From Rikenellaceae bacterium UBA1749 (lineage in GTDB: Bacteria > Bacteroidota > Bacteroidia > Bacteroidales > Rikenellaceae), in assembly GCA_002315675.1 (NCBI GenBank), contig DCHP01000069.1, forward strand, positions 17,298 through 81,297: a stretch of DNA of 64,000 nt. The letters are read 5' to 3'. Position numbers and translations under genes: made by a program. The notes beneath the pieces are model-generated. The model made no database searches. It saw nothing but the letters and a program-made list of their open reading frames with translations, and had not been told where the DNA came from. Shown piece by piece: positions 46,815 to 55,248 of this stretch (positions within the stretch are counted from its first letter, which is position 1; each line of letters opens with the position of its first letter).

Positions 46815-47040
46815 GAGTCCACCGTACAAAGTCCCTGGACTCGTAGGACATATTAAAAAATAATAATGTAAGGTCTCAACCTGAGCCTCCAAAAATTGTT
46901 TTTTCGAAAATTTCCGATTGTTTATCGATAATTTCTCATCTTCATTTATTTTCTATGCGCGAAAATTCCGCAGAGAGTTTTATTGTTTTCGACTTCGCTT
47001 AGCATTTGAAGTTAAAAATAGGACTTTTTAAGGTGGACCC
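46815..47040. mobile_element. 226-bp segment bounded by the same inverted ends as the MITE-like family
   Basis: The left end GAGTCCACCGTACAAAGTCC (46815-46834) is an imperfect inverted copy of the right end GGACTTTTTAAGGTGGACCC (47021-47040). The interior is unrelated to the 98-bp core and has no reading frame. No flanking duplication is seen. It fills the gap between two genes and touches the stop codon of the HsdR_N-like gene. Confidence 0.5.
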
Positions 47041-47041
47041 A

Positions 47042-47449
47042 TTAATGAAAATCTGAAACAAATATTTCAGAAGGATTATCCAGCGGAACAAATTTACCTT
47101 CAGACGAACGACCGAAAACAAAAGAATCTACGCCATTTGTTACCATCACATATCTACAGGAAAGTTCATTATTATATTCAAAAACCTGAATAAGCACCTT
47201 CTCTGTTATTGGAACTGATGGAGCCTTGCATTCTATCACAAAAAAAGGAGACAAATCTTTTAGATAGACAACAAGATCTGCACGAAGTGAACGGCCAGCA
47301 ACATTGAGAACAATTTCACGGCCAATCAGTGCTGGCGCAACACCATTCTTTTCCAACCAAGTAATCACATTTTGACGGACCTTTTCTTCAGGAGTTTCCT
47401 TTAGATACACGCCACGGATCTTATCAAAAATCAATCCATTAGAGGACAT
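47042..47449 (-). CDS. HsdR N-terminal-like (PD-(D/E)XK) protein
   Basis: This 135-aa protein consists only of an HSDR_N_2 domain. Nuclease-fold motifs are visible: RADLVVYL (Asp58) and FVIECKAP (Glu73, Lys75). It lacks the helicase part of a type I restriction subunit, and no hsdM or hsdS genes are present, so a restriction role is unlikely. Its start overlaps the stop of the upstream RluA-type gene by one base (TAATG), an arrangement that implies cotranslation. Such orphan domains are common in Bacteroidota; their function is unknown. Confidence 0.8.
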   Translation of the reverse strand: MSSNGLIFDKIRGVYLKETPEEKVRQNVITWLEKNGVAPALIGREIVLNVAGRSLRADLVVYLKDLSPFFVIECKAPSVPITEKVLIQVFEYNNELSCRYVMVTNGVDSFVFGRSSEGKFVPLDNPSEIFVSDFH

Positions 47450-48333
47450 TACTGCTGCTTTTTTAATTTCTGGAATGGAATATCAAATGACTTTGGAATA
47501 TCTGTTGAAAAGCTCATCTGCTCTTCTGTTTTTGGATGAAGGACTTCAACAAGTCCTGCGTGAAGAGCAACCCTCCGAATCGGATCTGTCTTTGCGCCAT
47601 ATTTTTTATCGCCCGCTATTGGATGGCCAAGATAAGACATATGAGCACGGATCTGATTCTTTCTTCCAGTTTGAAGATGAAGTTCCAAAAGAGTGAAATG
47701 AGTTCCCCTCTTTAGGACTTTATAATAAGTCTTTGCTATTTTCCCGATAGGACTTAAAGTAGCAACAACTTTGAGTGCCTTCGTCTCAGTCAAATAAGTT
47801 TCAACGGTATCTTCATCCTTATTCATAACACCTTCAACAACAGCATAATATTTTCTGTCGACAACTCGTTCTTCCCAGTTATACTGTAGAGCATGTTGAA
47901 CATTGATACTCTTAGCAAAAATGATAACGCCTGAAGTCTCACGATCAAGACGATGCACTATGAATATCTTGGCGTCAGGGTTGAACTGCTTTACATAATC
48001 ACTTACAATATTATATGCAGTTCGGGTCTTTTCCCTGTCTGTTGCAATGGAAAGAAGGCCTTCTCTTTTGGATACTACAATTATCTCATCATCCTCATAC
48101 AACAACTTTACAAGAGAACTTCTCATACCTGGCTTCTGCATGGAGAAATCAACTATAACCTTATCACCAGGTTTAAGTTCGGCATCAAATTGAGTTGTAG
48201 GGATATGATTAATGGAAACCTGACGGTTTCTCAAATAGCTCTTTATAGTAGTTTTACTACCTTTGACATTATTGAACAGAAACTCCAACAAAGGTCCCTG
48301 CTGCTTTACTACAAGTTGAAGTGGATTATTCAT
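47449..48333 (-). CDS. RluA-family RNA pseudouridine synthase
   Basis: This enzyme isomerises uridine to pseudouridine in rRNA or tRNA. It is 294 aa, with an N-terminal S4-like RNA-binding part (about residues 15-62). The catalytic domain contains IVHRLDRETSGVIIFAKS (catalytic Asp130) and LQTGRKNQIRAHMSYLGHPIAGDKKYG. The exact target (RluC, RluD or TruC-type) cannot be told. It is translationally coupled to the HsdR_N-like gene by a TAATG overlap. Confidence 0.93.
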   Translation of the reverse strand: MNNPLQLVVKQQGPLLEFLFNNVKGSKTTIKSYLRNRQVSINHIPTTQFDAELKPGDKVIVDFSMQKPGMRSSLVKLLYEDDEIIVVSKREGLLSIATDREKTRTAYNIVSDYVKQFNPDAKIFIVHRLDRETSGVIIFAKSINVQHALQYNWEERVVDRKYYAVVEGVMNKDEDTVETYLTETKALKVVATLSPIGKIAKTYYKVLKRGTHFTLLELHLQTGRKNQIRAHMSYLGHPIAGDKKYGAKTDPIRRVALHAGLVEVLHPKTEEQMSFSTDIPKSFDIPFQKLKKQQ

Positions 48334-48418
48334 ACTCGCAAAGTTAATAGAATAACTTAATATTGCTACCTTCTTGAACGAACAACATTAGAACAGAACA
48401 TTCAAACATATCAACTTA

Positions 48419-48516
48419 GAGTCCACTTTAAAAAGTCCAAAAATTGAGAAACGCCCCCATTCCAGAGGCCTGTAGCGGATATAAAAACCTTAAATGATAC
48501 TTATTAAAATGGACTC
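48419..48516 (+). mobile_element. MITE-like element, subfamily A, copy 4 (98 bp)
   Basis: It matches the copy at 8881 at all but a very few positions. AACTTA flanks it exactly on both sides. It lies 38 bp upstream of the tRNA promoter, in the gap between the divergent RluA-type gene and the tRNA. Confidence 0.92.
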
Positions 48517-48553
48517 AACTTATAAAAGGCGCAAATAATTTTCAAAAAATCTA

Positions 48554-48584
48554 TTTGGAATATTTTAGAAAAACATTACCTTTG
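48554..48584 (+). promoter_or_regulatory. Consensus promoter of tRNA-Arg
   Basis: TTTG (48554-48557), a 19-bp spacer and TACCTTTG (48577-48584) match the Bacteroidota consensus. The tRNA begins 14 bp later. Confidence 0.8.
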
Positions 48585-48597
48585 TGGCGCTATTGGA

Positions 48598-48671
48598 GGT
48601 CGCATAGCTCAGCTGGATAGAGCAACAGATTTCTAATCTGTCGGTCGGGGGTTCGAATCCCTCTGCGATCA
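48598..48671 (+). tRNA. tRNA-Arg (anticodon TCT)
   Basis: A full cloverleaf can be drawn. The acceptor stem is GGTCGCA/TGCGATC, the D stem GCTC/GAGC, the anticodon stem ACAGA/TCTGT with loop TTTCTAA (anticodon TCT, reading AGA/AGG), and the T arm GGGGG-TTCGAAT-CCCTC. The discriminator base is A, and CCA is not encoded. It has its own promoter and terminator. Confidence 0.96.
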
Positions 48672-48682
48672 CAACAACATAG

Positions 48683-48727
48683 AGATTCAACGAAATTAAT
48701 TGATATTTCGTTGAATCTTTTATTTTT
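48683..48727 (+). terminator. Terminator of tRNA-Arg
   Basis: The perfect 14-bp stem AGATTCAACGAAAT / ATTTCGTTGAATCT is followed by TTTATTTTT, starting 11 bp after the tRNA. Confidence 0.85.
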
Positions 48728-48944
48728 CCATCAGACTAAAAAAAACCTTAATCCTCTGCTACCATCAAAAGGGGTCACCAGTAAAAGTATGTATGGAGAG
48801 CAAAGTATCCAAGAAAAGATAGATTCTGACCACAGGCCTATTTTGCAAGAGTCAGAATCAACCTGCGTTAATCTAAAGGCATCGGTAATTTCCGAAAGCG
48901 TAACGGAACAGAGACATACATCCGTTGAATTTAATGAAATTTAG
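48728..48944. other. Gap between the tRNA terminator and the next gene
   Basis: A 77-codon frame starts inside the tRNA terminator (48711) but has no recognisable family and no promoter. I see no other feature. Confidence 0.4.
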
Positions 48945-48952
48945 TATATTTG
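48945..48952 (+). promoter_or_regulatory. -7 box of the small membrane protein gene
   Basis: TATATTTG matches TAnnTTTG, 52 bp before the ATG at 49005. The nearest -33-like GTTG lies 17 bp upstream, shorter than the consensus spacing. Confidence 0.45.
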
Positions 48953-49004
48953 TCTTGAGATACTTGTCTTCTCGATTGTACACGTTTAATATCATCATAA
49001 GAAA

Positions 49005-49436
49005 ATGGCATGTTTTATTGTTCCAATGGCAGAAGCAATAGTGGTTTCTGCACTGAATAGAAAAAACAACAGGGAAAATAACAGTAATAACAATAGTAGT
49101 AGTAACAACACCTGTTCTTGTAACAACATATATCGTAATAACTGTAGCAGCGGTGATAAAAGTAATGGCAGTAAGTTGAAGTACCTTTCTGCAATGCTCT
49201 GGGGAGGATCATCCTTGCTTGCTATAGAGCATCTATACACAGGAGAACTATGGACAACAGAACTTTCCGCCATGCTGGAGGAGATGGCGACAAGAGGAGT
49301 TGCAATGGCTGCTATGGTTACCATTGTCTGGACTATAACATGCAGGATAAAAACGAAGTCCCTTATCCTTCAGCGACAAAGTACACTGGCCCTGCTTGGA
49401 GCCGTACTTATGGTTCTTGTTGACATAGCACTTTAA
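49005..49436 (+). CDS. Small membrane protein with an Asn/Ser-rich linker
   Basis: This 143-aa protein begins MACFIVPMAEAIVVSAL and continues after the linker with LKYLSAMLWGGSSLLAIEHLYTGE. Both segments resemble a conserved but uncharacterised Bacteroidales membrane protein. About three to four helices are predicted (residues 3-18, 60-75, 90-110, 122-142). Residues 19-56 are unusual: NNRENNSNNNSSSNN, then a Cys/Asn/Ser mix. They are encoded by trinucleotide-rich DNA (AAY and AGT codons). That segment looks like a low-complexity expansion within an otherwise conserved protein. No function is known. Confidence 0.75.
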   Translation: MACFIVPMAEAIVVSALNRKNNRENNSNNNSSSNNTCSCNNIYRNNCSSGDKSNGSKLKYLSAMLWGGSSLLAIEHLYTGELWTTELSAMLEEMATRGVAMAAMVTIVWTITCRIKTKSLILQRQSTLALLGAVLMVLVDIAL

Positions 49437-49595
49437 AGTGTTTTTGCATCCCGTTCAAGGCGGGATGACTGGCACACCGGAATGATTCCATAGGGAACAT
49501 TATTAAGCGGGACATCACTAAGCGGGGACAATATCACGCGGATATGATTATTTGGCATTCATTTTTCAGTTTCGTAATTAATTTTCGTCATTAAT

Positions 49596-51551
49596 ATGAA
49601 ATTCTGGGTATATCTATTGATTCTTGGTCTGGCGTTGGTATTTCCATGCCAAAGTGTCAACGCTCAGAATACAATAAAATATGCTGTTCAAATCAAGCAT
49701 GACAAGAAAATAATACATCCGGAACTGATGAATCTACCGGATGGCACCTCTGCCCTTTCGCTTCTGAATCTCCTACCCGAATTGCTTGACAAGAATTTTG
49801 AAGAATGTTTCAACAAATACGAAATTAAAATTGAGGATGTAAGTGTCGAGGAATCAAAGGACCTGATACTTACCAATCTGAGAATAGAAGACATCAAGGA
49901 AATAGAGATATCTGAATCACCCGTAACCAGCTTTGAGAAAAACGGACAGGGAGGCAGCATCAACATCATACTGAAGGATGTAAATGAAAAGGCCTCGGGA
50001 TATGTTTCAGCAAATTATTCAAATTTCAACTATCTGACACCAACTGCATTTTTTGGAATCAAACGCAAAAAGTTGTCCATCAAGGCAATCGCAGCATATG
50101 AGTATTATGATCCAAAAGAAAAGAATGCTTTCATCACTTTCTATGATGGCGAAACAAGCAGCAAAGAAACATCGGACTATGTAGAGACAACGGATTTCCT
50201 GTCAAACACCCAGATGGCCAGGGTATATCTGAGATATGACCCTACTGAAAATGATATCCTGAAGTTTTGTCTGTCAGACAATTATACCAAAAGTGACGGA
50301 AGTCTCTCATCCGATCCGAAATACACCATACTTGAAAACAATGATATATTGAAAAAACTGAATTTAAGGGCAAATTCCAAATACGAGCATATTTTCAGGG
50401 ATCAGTCAAAACTGGTAGTCGAGGCCAACTACAATTATCTACCATCAAGGAATGATGTGACAGTATATGACTTTCTGGAATTCAATTCAGATTCGCGGAA
50501 GCATAACCTCGGCGGCAACGTTGAATATTCCCTTAACATATACCGCTCTGAAGCAAAAGCCCACACCATTAAGTTATTGACCGGAAGCGACTATAATATT
50601 TCAAATCTGTCTAGCACTTCATATCAAAGCAACGAACATTTTCCTGCTTATTCAAACATTAACAGCAACACCTACTTCGTCGCCCCATTCCTGAAACTGG
50701 ACTGTCAGTTCGGAAAGTTTTTCCTCAAATCAATATTTGAATACCAGATATACAATTATAGTGTAAGTTCCGCAAATAACTGTTCACATACATTTCAGAA
50801 CAATTTGACAGGGAAACTGGCTGTCGGATGGCAGTTCAATCCTCATCATTATATCAGACTTGTCTATGACAAGAAATTAAAGAGACCTTTAGATGAACAG
50901 ATATTTCCATATTTTGTCTATAGTCCTACATTAGGGACGTATGTTGTCGGAAACACCGATTTAAGACCTATGACATCCAACGAGGTGAAACTAGAGTATA
51001 TTTCGGATATTACAACAAAGAACAACACCTCAATAATCCTTAATGCATCTGTCAATTACATAAGAACTGACGATGTAATCCAGGAAGTTACCATGTCTTC
51101 ATTCCCATACGACTATCTTACTTTCAACAATGACGGCAACAAGGACATATTATGCAATAGTCTTATGTTCTATTTACGTAAGAATATTTTTTCCTTCTCC
51201 GTTACAGGCAACCTATATTTTGACAGGCAATATTATAGTGGTAATAAGGATTACAGCACATACTATATCTTATCATGTCAGTCATCTTTGAATTTCAAAA
51301 GTGGCTGGATGGGAACCATCAATTTAGTTTATAGCAGTTCCATTGAATCAGCAAGTATGAGCATAGGGGATGTTCCATATGGAAGATTATCTGTAGGAAA
51401 GGCATGGAAACATTTTCAGATAAATGCTTTCTGCACGACAGACCTTAGTGGAAGACAAACTGACATTTCATATAGCACAAAGCAGATAAGATACAAAACA
51501 TATTACTCAACAACTCCGACAATAGGGCTATCAGGGAAATTTAAGTTTTAA
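49596..51551 (+). CDS. TonB-receptor-like outer-membrane beta-barrel protein
   Basis: This 651-aa protein has a signal peptide (MKFWVYLLILGLALVFPCQSVNAQ). A short plug-like domain (about residues 50-135) contains DGTSALSLLNLLPELL and IKEIEISESPVTSFEKNGQGGSINIILKD, the equivalent of the TonB-receptor plug's closing strands. A large barrel of the OMP_b-brl_3 type follows, ending in the C-terminal Phe of GLSGKFKF, an outer-membrane sorting signal. The usual N-terminal carboxypeptidase-like domain is missing, and no SusD partner is adjacent, so the ligand is unknown. It stands alone, about 160 bp after the preceding gene. Confidence 0.82.
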   Translation: MKFWVYLLILGLALVFPCQSVNAQNTIKYAVQIKHDKKIIHPELMNLPDGTSALSLLNLLPELLDKNFEECFNKYEIKIEDVSVEESKDLILTNLRIEDIKEIEISESPVTSFEKNGQGGSINIILKDVNEKASGYVSANYSNFNYLTPTAFFGIKRKKLSIKAIAAYEYYDPKEKNAFITFYDGETSSKETSDYVETTDFLSNTQMARVYLRYDPTENDILKFCLSDNYTKSDGSLSSDPKYTILENNDILKKLNLRANSKYEHIFRDQSKLVVEANYNYLPSRNDVTVYDFLEFNSDSRKHNLGGNVEYSLNIYRSEAKAHTIKLLTGSDYNISNLSSTSYQSNEHFPAYSNINSNTYFVAPFLKLDCQFGKFFLKSIFEYQIYNYSVSSANNCSHTFQNNLTGKLAVGWQFNPHHYIRLVYDKKLKRPLDEQIFPYFVYSPTLGTYVVGNTDLRPMTSNEVKLEYISDITTKNNTSIILNASVNYIRTDDVIQEVTMSSFPYDYLTFNNDGNKDILCNSLMFYLRKNIFSFSVTGNLYFDRQYYSGNKDYSTYYILSCQSSLNFKSGWMGTINLVYSSSIESASMSIGDVPYGRLSVGKAWKHFQINAFCTTDLSGRQTDISYSTKQIRYKTYYSTTPTIGLSGKFKF

Positions 51552-51556
51552 TAGAA

Positions 51557-51587
51557 TTTGTTTAATAGCAAAAGATTAGTACCTTTG
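51557..51587 (+). promoter_or_regulatory. Consensus promoter of greA
   Basis: TTTG (51557-51560), a 19-bp spacer and TACCTTTG (51580-51587) match the Bacteroidota consensus. The leader to the ATG would be about 70 nt. Confidence 0.75.
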
Positions 51588-51664
51588 CCATAGAAAATAA
51601 GAGAACAAACATTTAAGGTCTTGCCGGATAGTAATATCTGACGAGGTTTTTAATTTTTTATATT

Positions 51665-52135
51665 ATGGCTCAGTATCATTATGTAACACAGGAAGGCTTC
51701 AACAAATTGATGAAAGATCTTGAAGCTCTTCGCGCACAGCGCCCGGTAATATCAGCACAGATAGCTGAAGCGCGTGACAAGGGTGATTTATCCGAAAATG
51801 CAGAGTATGATGCAGCAAAAGAAGCACAGGGTATGCTGGAAATGCAAATTTCCAAACTGGAGGCAACAATAGCAAATTCACGCATCATCGATACATCAAA
51901 AATCAACACTTCATCTGTTCAGATGCTAACAAAAGTTAAGCTTATGAACCATACGATGAAACGCGAAATGGTTTACACTATCGTTTCTGAAACAGAAGCC
52001 GACCTTAAAAATGGCAAGCTTTCTGTAGGCACTCCTATCGCAAAAGCATTGATGGGCAAGAAAAAAGGCGAAACGGTAGAAGTACAGGTTCCGTCAGGTA
52101 TTATGAAACTTGAAATCCTGGATATTACAATCTAG
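51665..52135 (+). CDS. greA: Transcription elongation factor GreA
   Basis: GreA rescues backtracked RNA polymerase by stimulating transcript cleavage through the secondary channel. At 156 aa it is of normal length. The N-terminal coiled coil carries the acidic tip GDLSENAEYDAAKEAQG, with the catalytic Asp and Glu in DLSENAEY. The C-terminal FKBP-like domain ends GKKKGETVEVQVPSGIMKLEIL. It is monocistronic, with its own promoter and a perfect terminator. Confidence 0.96.
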   Translation: MAQYHYVTQEGFNKLMKDLEALRAQRPVISAQIAEARDKGDLSENAEYDAAKEAQGMLEMQISKLEATIANSRIIDTSKINTSSVQMLTKVKLMNHTMKREMVYTIVSETEADLKNGKLSVGTPIAKALMGKKKGETVEVQVPSGIMKLEILDITI

Positions 52136-52193
52136 TCTCATTTTCAAAATAATTCTTCTCAGAAGAAATATTTTCCAAATATTCCAAAACAAC

Positions 52194-52230
52194 AAATCCC
52201 GTTCAATGAACGGGATTTATTGTTTTATAT
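52194..52230. terminator. Bidirectional terminator between greA and the CoA-transferase gene
   Basis: The perfect 12-bp stem AAATCCCGTTCA / TGAACGGGATTT has a 1-base loop. T-rich sequence follows on both strands (ATTGTTTT on plus, GTTGTTTT on minus), so it suits both convergent operons. Confidence 0.85.
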
Positions 52231-52265
52231 AATTTTTGTTTAGACTTAGAAAGAATCTAATGGAA

Positions 52266-53570
52266 CTATAGTTTCACATAGTTATAGTGAGGACCGAAAC
52301 GTTCAAATGCAGCACGGTCAAGTTCTTCCCTATGTTCAGGAGCAGCAACTGATATTACAAGTTTCGCTCTTTCCTGAAGAGATTTACCATAAAGATCAAC
52401 TACGCCATATTCTGTTACAAGGTAATGCATATGGGCTCTTGTTGTAACGACTCCGGCACCTGGATTAAGGACAGGAGCAATCTTTGAAAGACCCTTATTA
52501 GTAACTGCTGGCATAGCGACGATAGCTTTACCACCTTTTGAAAGTGATGAACCATAGATAAAATCAATCTGTCCGCCTACACCTGAATAATGTTTTGTAC
52601 CAAGTGAGTCAGCACAAACCTGCCCAGTCAGATCAACCTGAAGCGCAGAGTTTATAGCTACGAATTTTTCATTCTGAGAGATGATATATGGATCATTTGT
52701 ATACCCTACGTCCATCATACGTACACCAGGGTTGTCATTGATGAAATCATAGACAGTCTGAGAACCCATAAGGAATGTTGAAACCATCATGCCCTTATCA
52801 GTCTTCTTGTTTTCGCCATTGATAACGCCCTTTTCAACAAGTGGAAGGACACCATCAGCGAACATTTCTGTATGAATACCAAGATTCTTATGATTACCAA
52901 GCTGAGCCAGCACTGCGTTTGGAATGGCACCGATACCCATCTGAAGGCAGGAACCATCTTCAATGAGACTTGCGCAATATTTACCAATCTTTGTTTCTAC
53001 TTCATTTGGTTCCTTGAAAAGAGCTTCAACAAGCGGAGTATTGTCTTCGCACCAAATATCAATCATTGACGTACGGATCATAGCATCTCCGAATGAACGC
53101 GGAACGTTAGGATTGATAACGGCAATTACAGTCTTTGCAAGTTCAACAGCAGCAAGTGTTGCATCAACTGAAGTACCAAGGGAAACATATCCATGCTTGT
53201 CAGGAGGAGAAACCTGAATCATTGCAACATCAATTGGAAGAGCACCGCAACGATAAAGTTTCTGTGTTTCACTCAGGAAAATAGGAATATAGTCTGCATA
53301 ACCAGTCTGTGTCTGTTTACGAAGGTTTGAACCTACAAAGAACTGGTTTGAATAGAAAATACCTGCGTATTTTTCATCTGCATAAGGTGCAGGGCCTTCA
53401 GTATGAAGGTGGTGGATATAAACATCCTTTAATTCGCCGTTATCAGCACGACGACACATAGCCTGAATAAGACACTGAGGTGCACTTGCAACTGAGCTCA
53501 AGTGTACATGATCACCACTCTTGATGACCTTCACTGCCTCATCAGCTGAAACAATTTTAATTTCACTCAT
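52266..53570 (-). CDS. Acetyl-CoA hydrolase/transferase family CoA-transferase
   Basis: This 434-aa cytoplasmic class I CoA-transferase moves CoA between acyl-CoA and acetate or a related acid. The catalytic glutamate lies in NLGIHTEMFADGV (Glu235), and the fold markers GIGAIPNAVLAQLG and GGQIDFIYG are present. Sequence features fit the 4-hydroxybutyrate/butyryl/acetate CoA-transferase branch. The natural acyl donor cannot be read from motifs, so acetate or succinate-propionate fermentation roles are both possible. It lies 12 bp after the propeller-protein gene and is probably the last gene of that operon. Confidence 0.88.
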   Translation of the reverse strand: MSEIKIVSADEAVKVIKSGDHVHLSSVASAPQCLIQAMCRRADNGELKDVYIHHLHTEGPAPYADEKYAGIFYSNQFFVGSNLRKQTQTGYADYIPIFLSETQKLYRCGALPIDVAMIQVSPPDKHGYVSLGTSVDATLAAVELAKTVIAVINPNVPRSFGDAMIRTSMIDIWCEDNTPLVEALFKEPNEVETKIGKYCASLIEDGSCLQMGIGAIPNAVLAQLGNHKNLGIHTEMFADGVLPLVEKGVINGENKKTDKGMMVSTFLMGSQTVYDFINDNPGVRMMDVGYTNDPYIISQNEKFVAINSALQVDLTGQVCADSLGTKHYSGVGGQIDFIYGSSLSKGGKAIVAMPAVTNKGLSKIAPVLNPGAGVVTTRAHMHYLVTEYGVVDLYGKSLQERAKLVISVAAPEHREELDRAAFERFGPHYNYVKL

Positions 53571-53582
53571 AATGATTTATAT

Positions 53583-54497
53583 TTATTGTATATCAAATCT
53601 GTATACCTTACTCTGGACATAATCCGTTATCCAGAGATTCTTATCAATAACAAGAATTGATGTTGGAGAACAAAGCCTGAATCCAGAGTCGATGAGTCTT
53701 GGAAGTTCCTTCATGTCACTCATGCATTTATATAACATGGGCTGAGAAATCTCATTAGTCTTCAATGCTGTAAAATAGATGTGTCCTTCACCTGAAACAT
53801 CAAGACCAAGATACTGTCCAGGAGTCATTTCCTTATTTATTGGCTTGAACGGATTCTCTTTTTCGCTTGTCAGATCTGCTACATATACAAGACTTGAATC
53901 CGAAATTTCCGACTGGAATGAATTGACAAACAACCTGGAACCTGAAACCGCCATCATTCCCGCTCCTGGAAGTTCTGCAAGAAGCGTAGCGCGGGCCTGA
54001 GAAATAATGCTTACATTTCTTAGATTAATACCGAAAATGTGTCCTGTATTATTTACAGAGACAATAAGCATATCACCTACAATCTCAATATCTGTCAATG
54101 TAACCTCTCCCTGAGGAAATTTTATCTCAACAGGAGGGTTTGTAATTTTCTTAAGGTTATATACAACAATCTTTCCAAGGTCAGCAACAAAGAGAATGTT
54201 ATCATATATTGCCATACCCTTTGGAGCAACAAGTCTTCCATCAGGACGGATGAACGTCTTTACCACTCCCCCCTGGATAGCTGAGATAAAACCTTTCCCT
54301 TCCTTTACTTCATCCGACAAAGCTTCGACACCAGAATTGGAAACAAGAATCATATTCTTATATCCGACCATACCATATGGGAAAGAAAGTCCCTGATCAT
54401 ATTCAGAAGGCATCCTATCATCCTGTCCATCCTTAAAACCGGAAAGCAGAATAACGGACAAAGTCAGTAATACATATATGACAAGACTTCTTTTCAT
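53583..54497 (-). CDS. Secreted beta-propeller (SMP-30/NHL-like) protein
   Basis: This 304-aa protein has a signal-like N-terminus (MKRSLVIYVLLTLSVILLSGFKDG). Repeated propeller strands follow, with LVAPKGMAIYDNILFVADLGKIVVY, LTDIEIVGDMLIVSVNNTGHIFGI and SPTSILVIDKNLWITDYVQSKVYRF, as in gluconolactonase/NHL proteins. I see no conserved metal-binding set, so it may bind and not catalyse. The start is taken at the ATG at 54497; a GTG lies two codons upstream. It is 49 bp behind the ABC ATPase gene and 12 bp before the CoA-transferase gene. Function unknown. Confidence 0.7.
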   Translation of the reverse strand: MKRSLVIYVLLTLSVILLSGFKDGQDDRMPSEYDQGLSFPYGMVGYKNMILVSNSGVEALSDEVKEGKGFISAIQGGVVKTFIRPDGRLVAPKGMAIYDNILFVADLGKIVVYNLKKITNPPVEIKFPQGEVTLTDIEIVGDMLIVSVNNTGHIFGINLRNVSIISQARATLLAELPGAGMMAVSGSRLFVNSFQSEISDSSLVYVADLTSEKENPFKPINKEMTPGQYLGLDVSGEGHIYFTALKTNEISQPMLYKCMSDMKELPRLIDSGFRLCSPTSILVIDKNLWITDYVQSKVYRFDIQ

Positions 54498-54546
54498 GAG
54501 CACAAAACTTGTCCAAAGTTAAACAAATATCCTCATTAAAAAAAAG

Positions 54547-55248
54547 TCAAATTCGAAAATCTTCAGGAAGTTTGAATTCTGAAACAGGATAAGATCTTAC
54601 AGTACCTGAATCCACGAACCAGAAATAATCAGAATACTTTCTGGCAAGTTCCATTTCATGGGTTGAAAATAACACTAGCTTGCCAGACTGAACTGCAAGT
54701 GAACGCAAAAGAGAATGTATCTGGACACGATTTGGAACATCAAGAAAAGCTGTAGGTTCGTCAAGTACGACAACAGGTGTCTGCTGTGAAATTGCCCTTG
54801 CGATCATAACCCTTTGTCTTTCGCCGTCACTAAGTGTAGCAATATACCTGTCTGACATTTCAAGAGCAGAAACAGAGACCAATGAGTCTTCCACAATCTT
54901 TTCATCTTCTATGGAAAGTCCCCCATTCCATCGGGATGAATTAACCCTTCCCATTGCAACAACATCCTTGACTGTAAGATATGCAACATCTATTGAAGCA
55001 GTGGAAACATAGGAAAACACCGATGATCTTTCAGCAATTGACATTTTTCCGACATCCTTGCCATCCACCTCAATTTTTCCTGAAGATAGAGGTTGAAGTC
55101 CTAAAATGGCACGCATAAAAGTACTCTTGCCGGTTCCATTGCGACCGACAAGAGCTATTACACTGCCATCACCAGCTGAAAGATTCACACCTTCAAGCAG
55201 AACCTTTTTGCCGTAGGACAAGGAGATATCTTCAACTGAAAGATGCAT
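54547..55248 (-). CDS. ABC transporter ATP-binding protein (FecE/iron-siderophore-like)
   Basis: This 233-aa cytoplasmic ATPase subunit has Walker A GRNGTGKST (35-43), signature LSDGERQ (139-145), Walker B VVLDEP (Asp163, Glu164) and H-loop STHEME. The sequence resembles the iron/cobalamin importer group (FecE, BtuD, FhuC). No permease or binding protein is nearby. Its start overlaps the purE stop by one base (TAATG), and the gene is followed by the propeller-protein gene. Partner unknown. Confidence 0.9.
   Translation of the reverse strand: MHLSVEDISLSYGKKVLLEGVNLSAGDGSVIALVGRNGTGKSTFMRAILGLQPLSSGKIEVDGKDVGKMSIAERSSVFSYVSTASIDVAYLTVKDVVAMGRVNSSRWNGGLSIEDEKIVEDSLVSVSALEMSDRYIATLSDGERQRVMIARAISQQTPVVVLDEPTAFLDVPNRVQIHSLLRSLAVQSGKLVLFSTHEMELARKYSDYFWFVDSGTVRSYPVSEFKLPEDFRI

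Noticed and set aside
47042..47449. Type I restriction-modification system
   Set aside because: Only the small HsdR_N-like domain is present; no helicase part, methylase or specificity gene is nearby.
48711..48944. 77-codon plus-strand frame after the tRNA
   Set aside because: It starts inside the tRNA terminator hairpin, has no promoter and shows no recognisable family.
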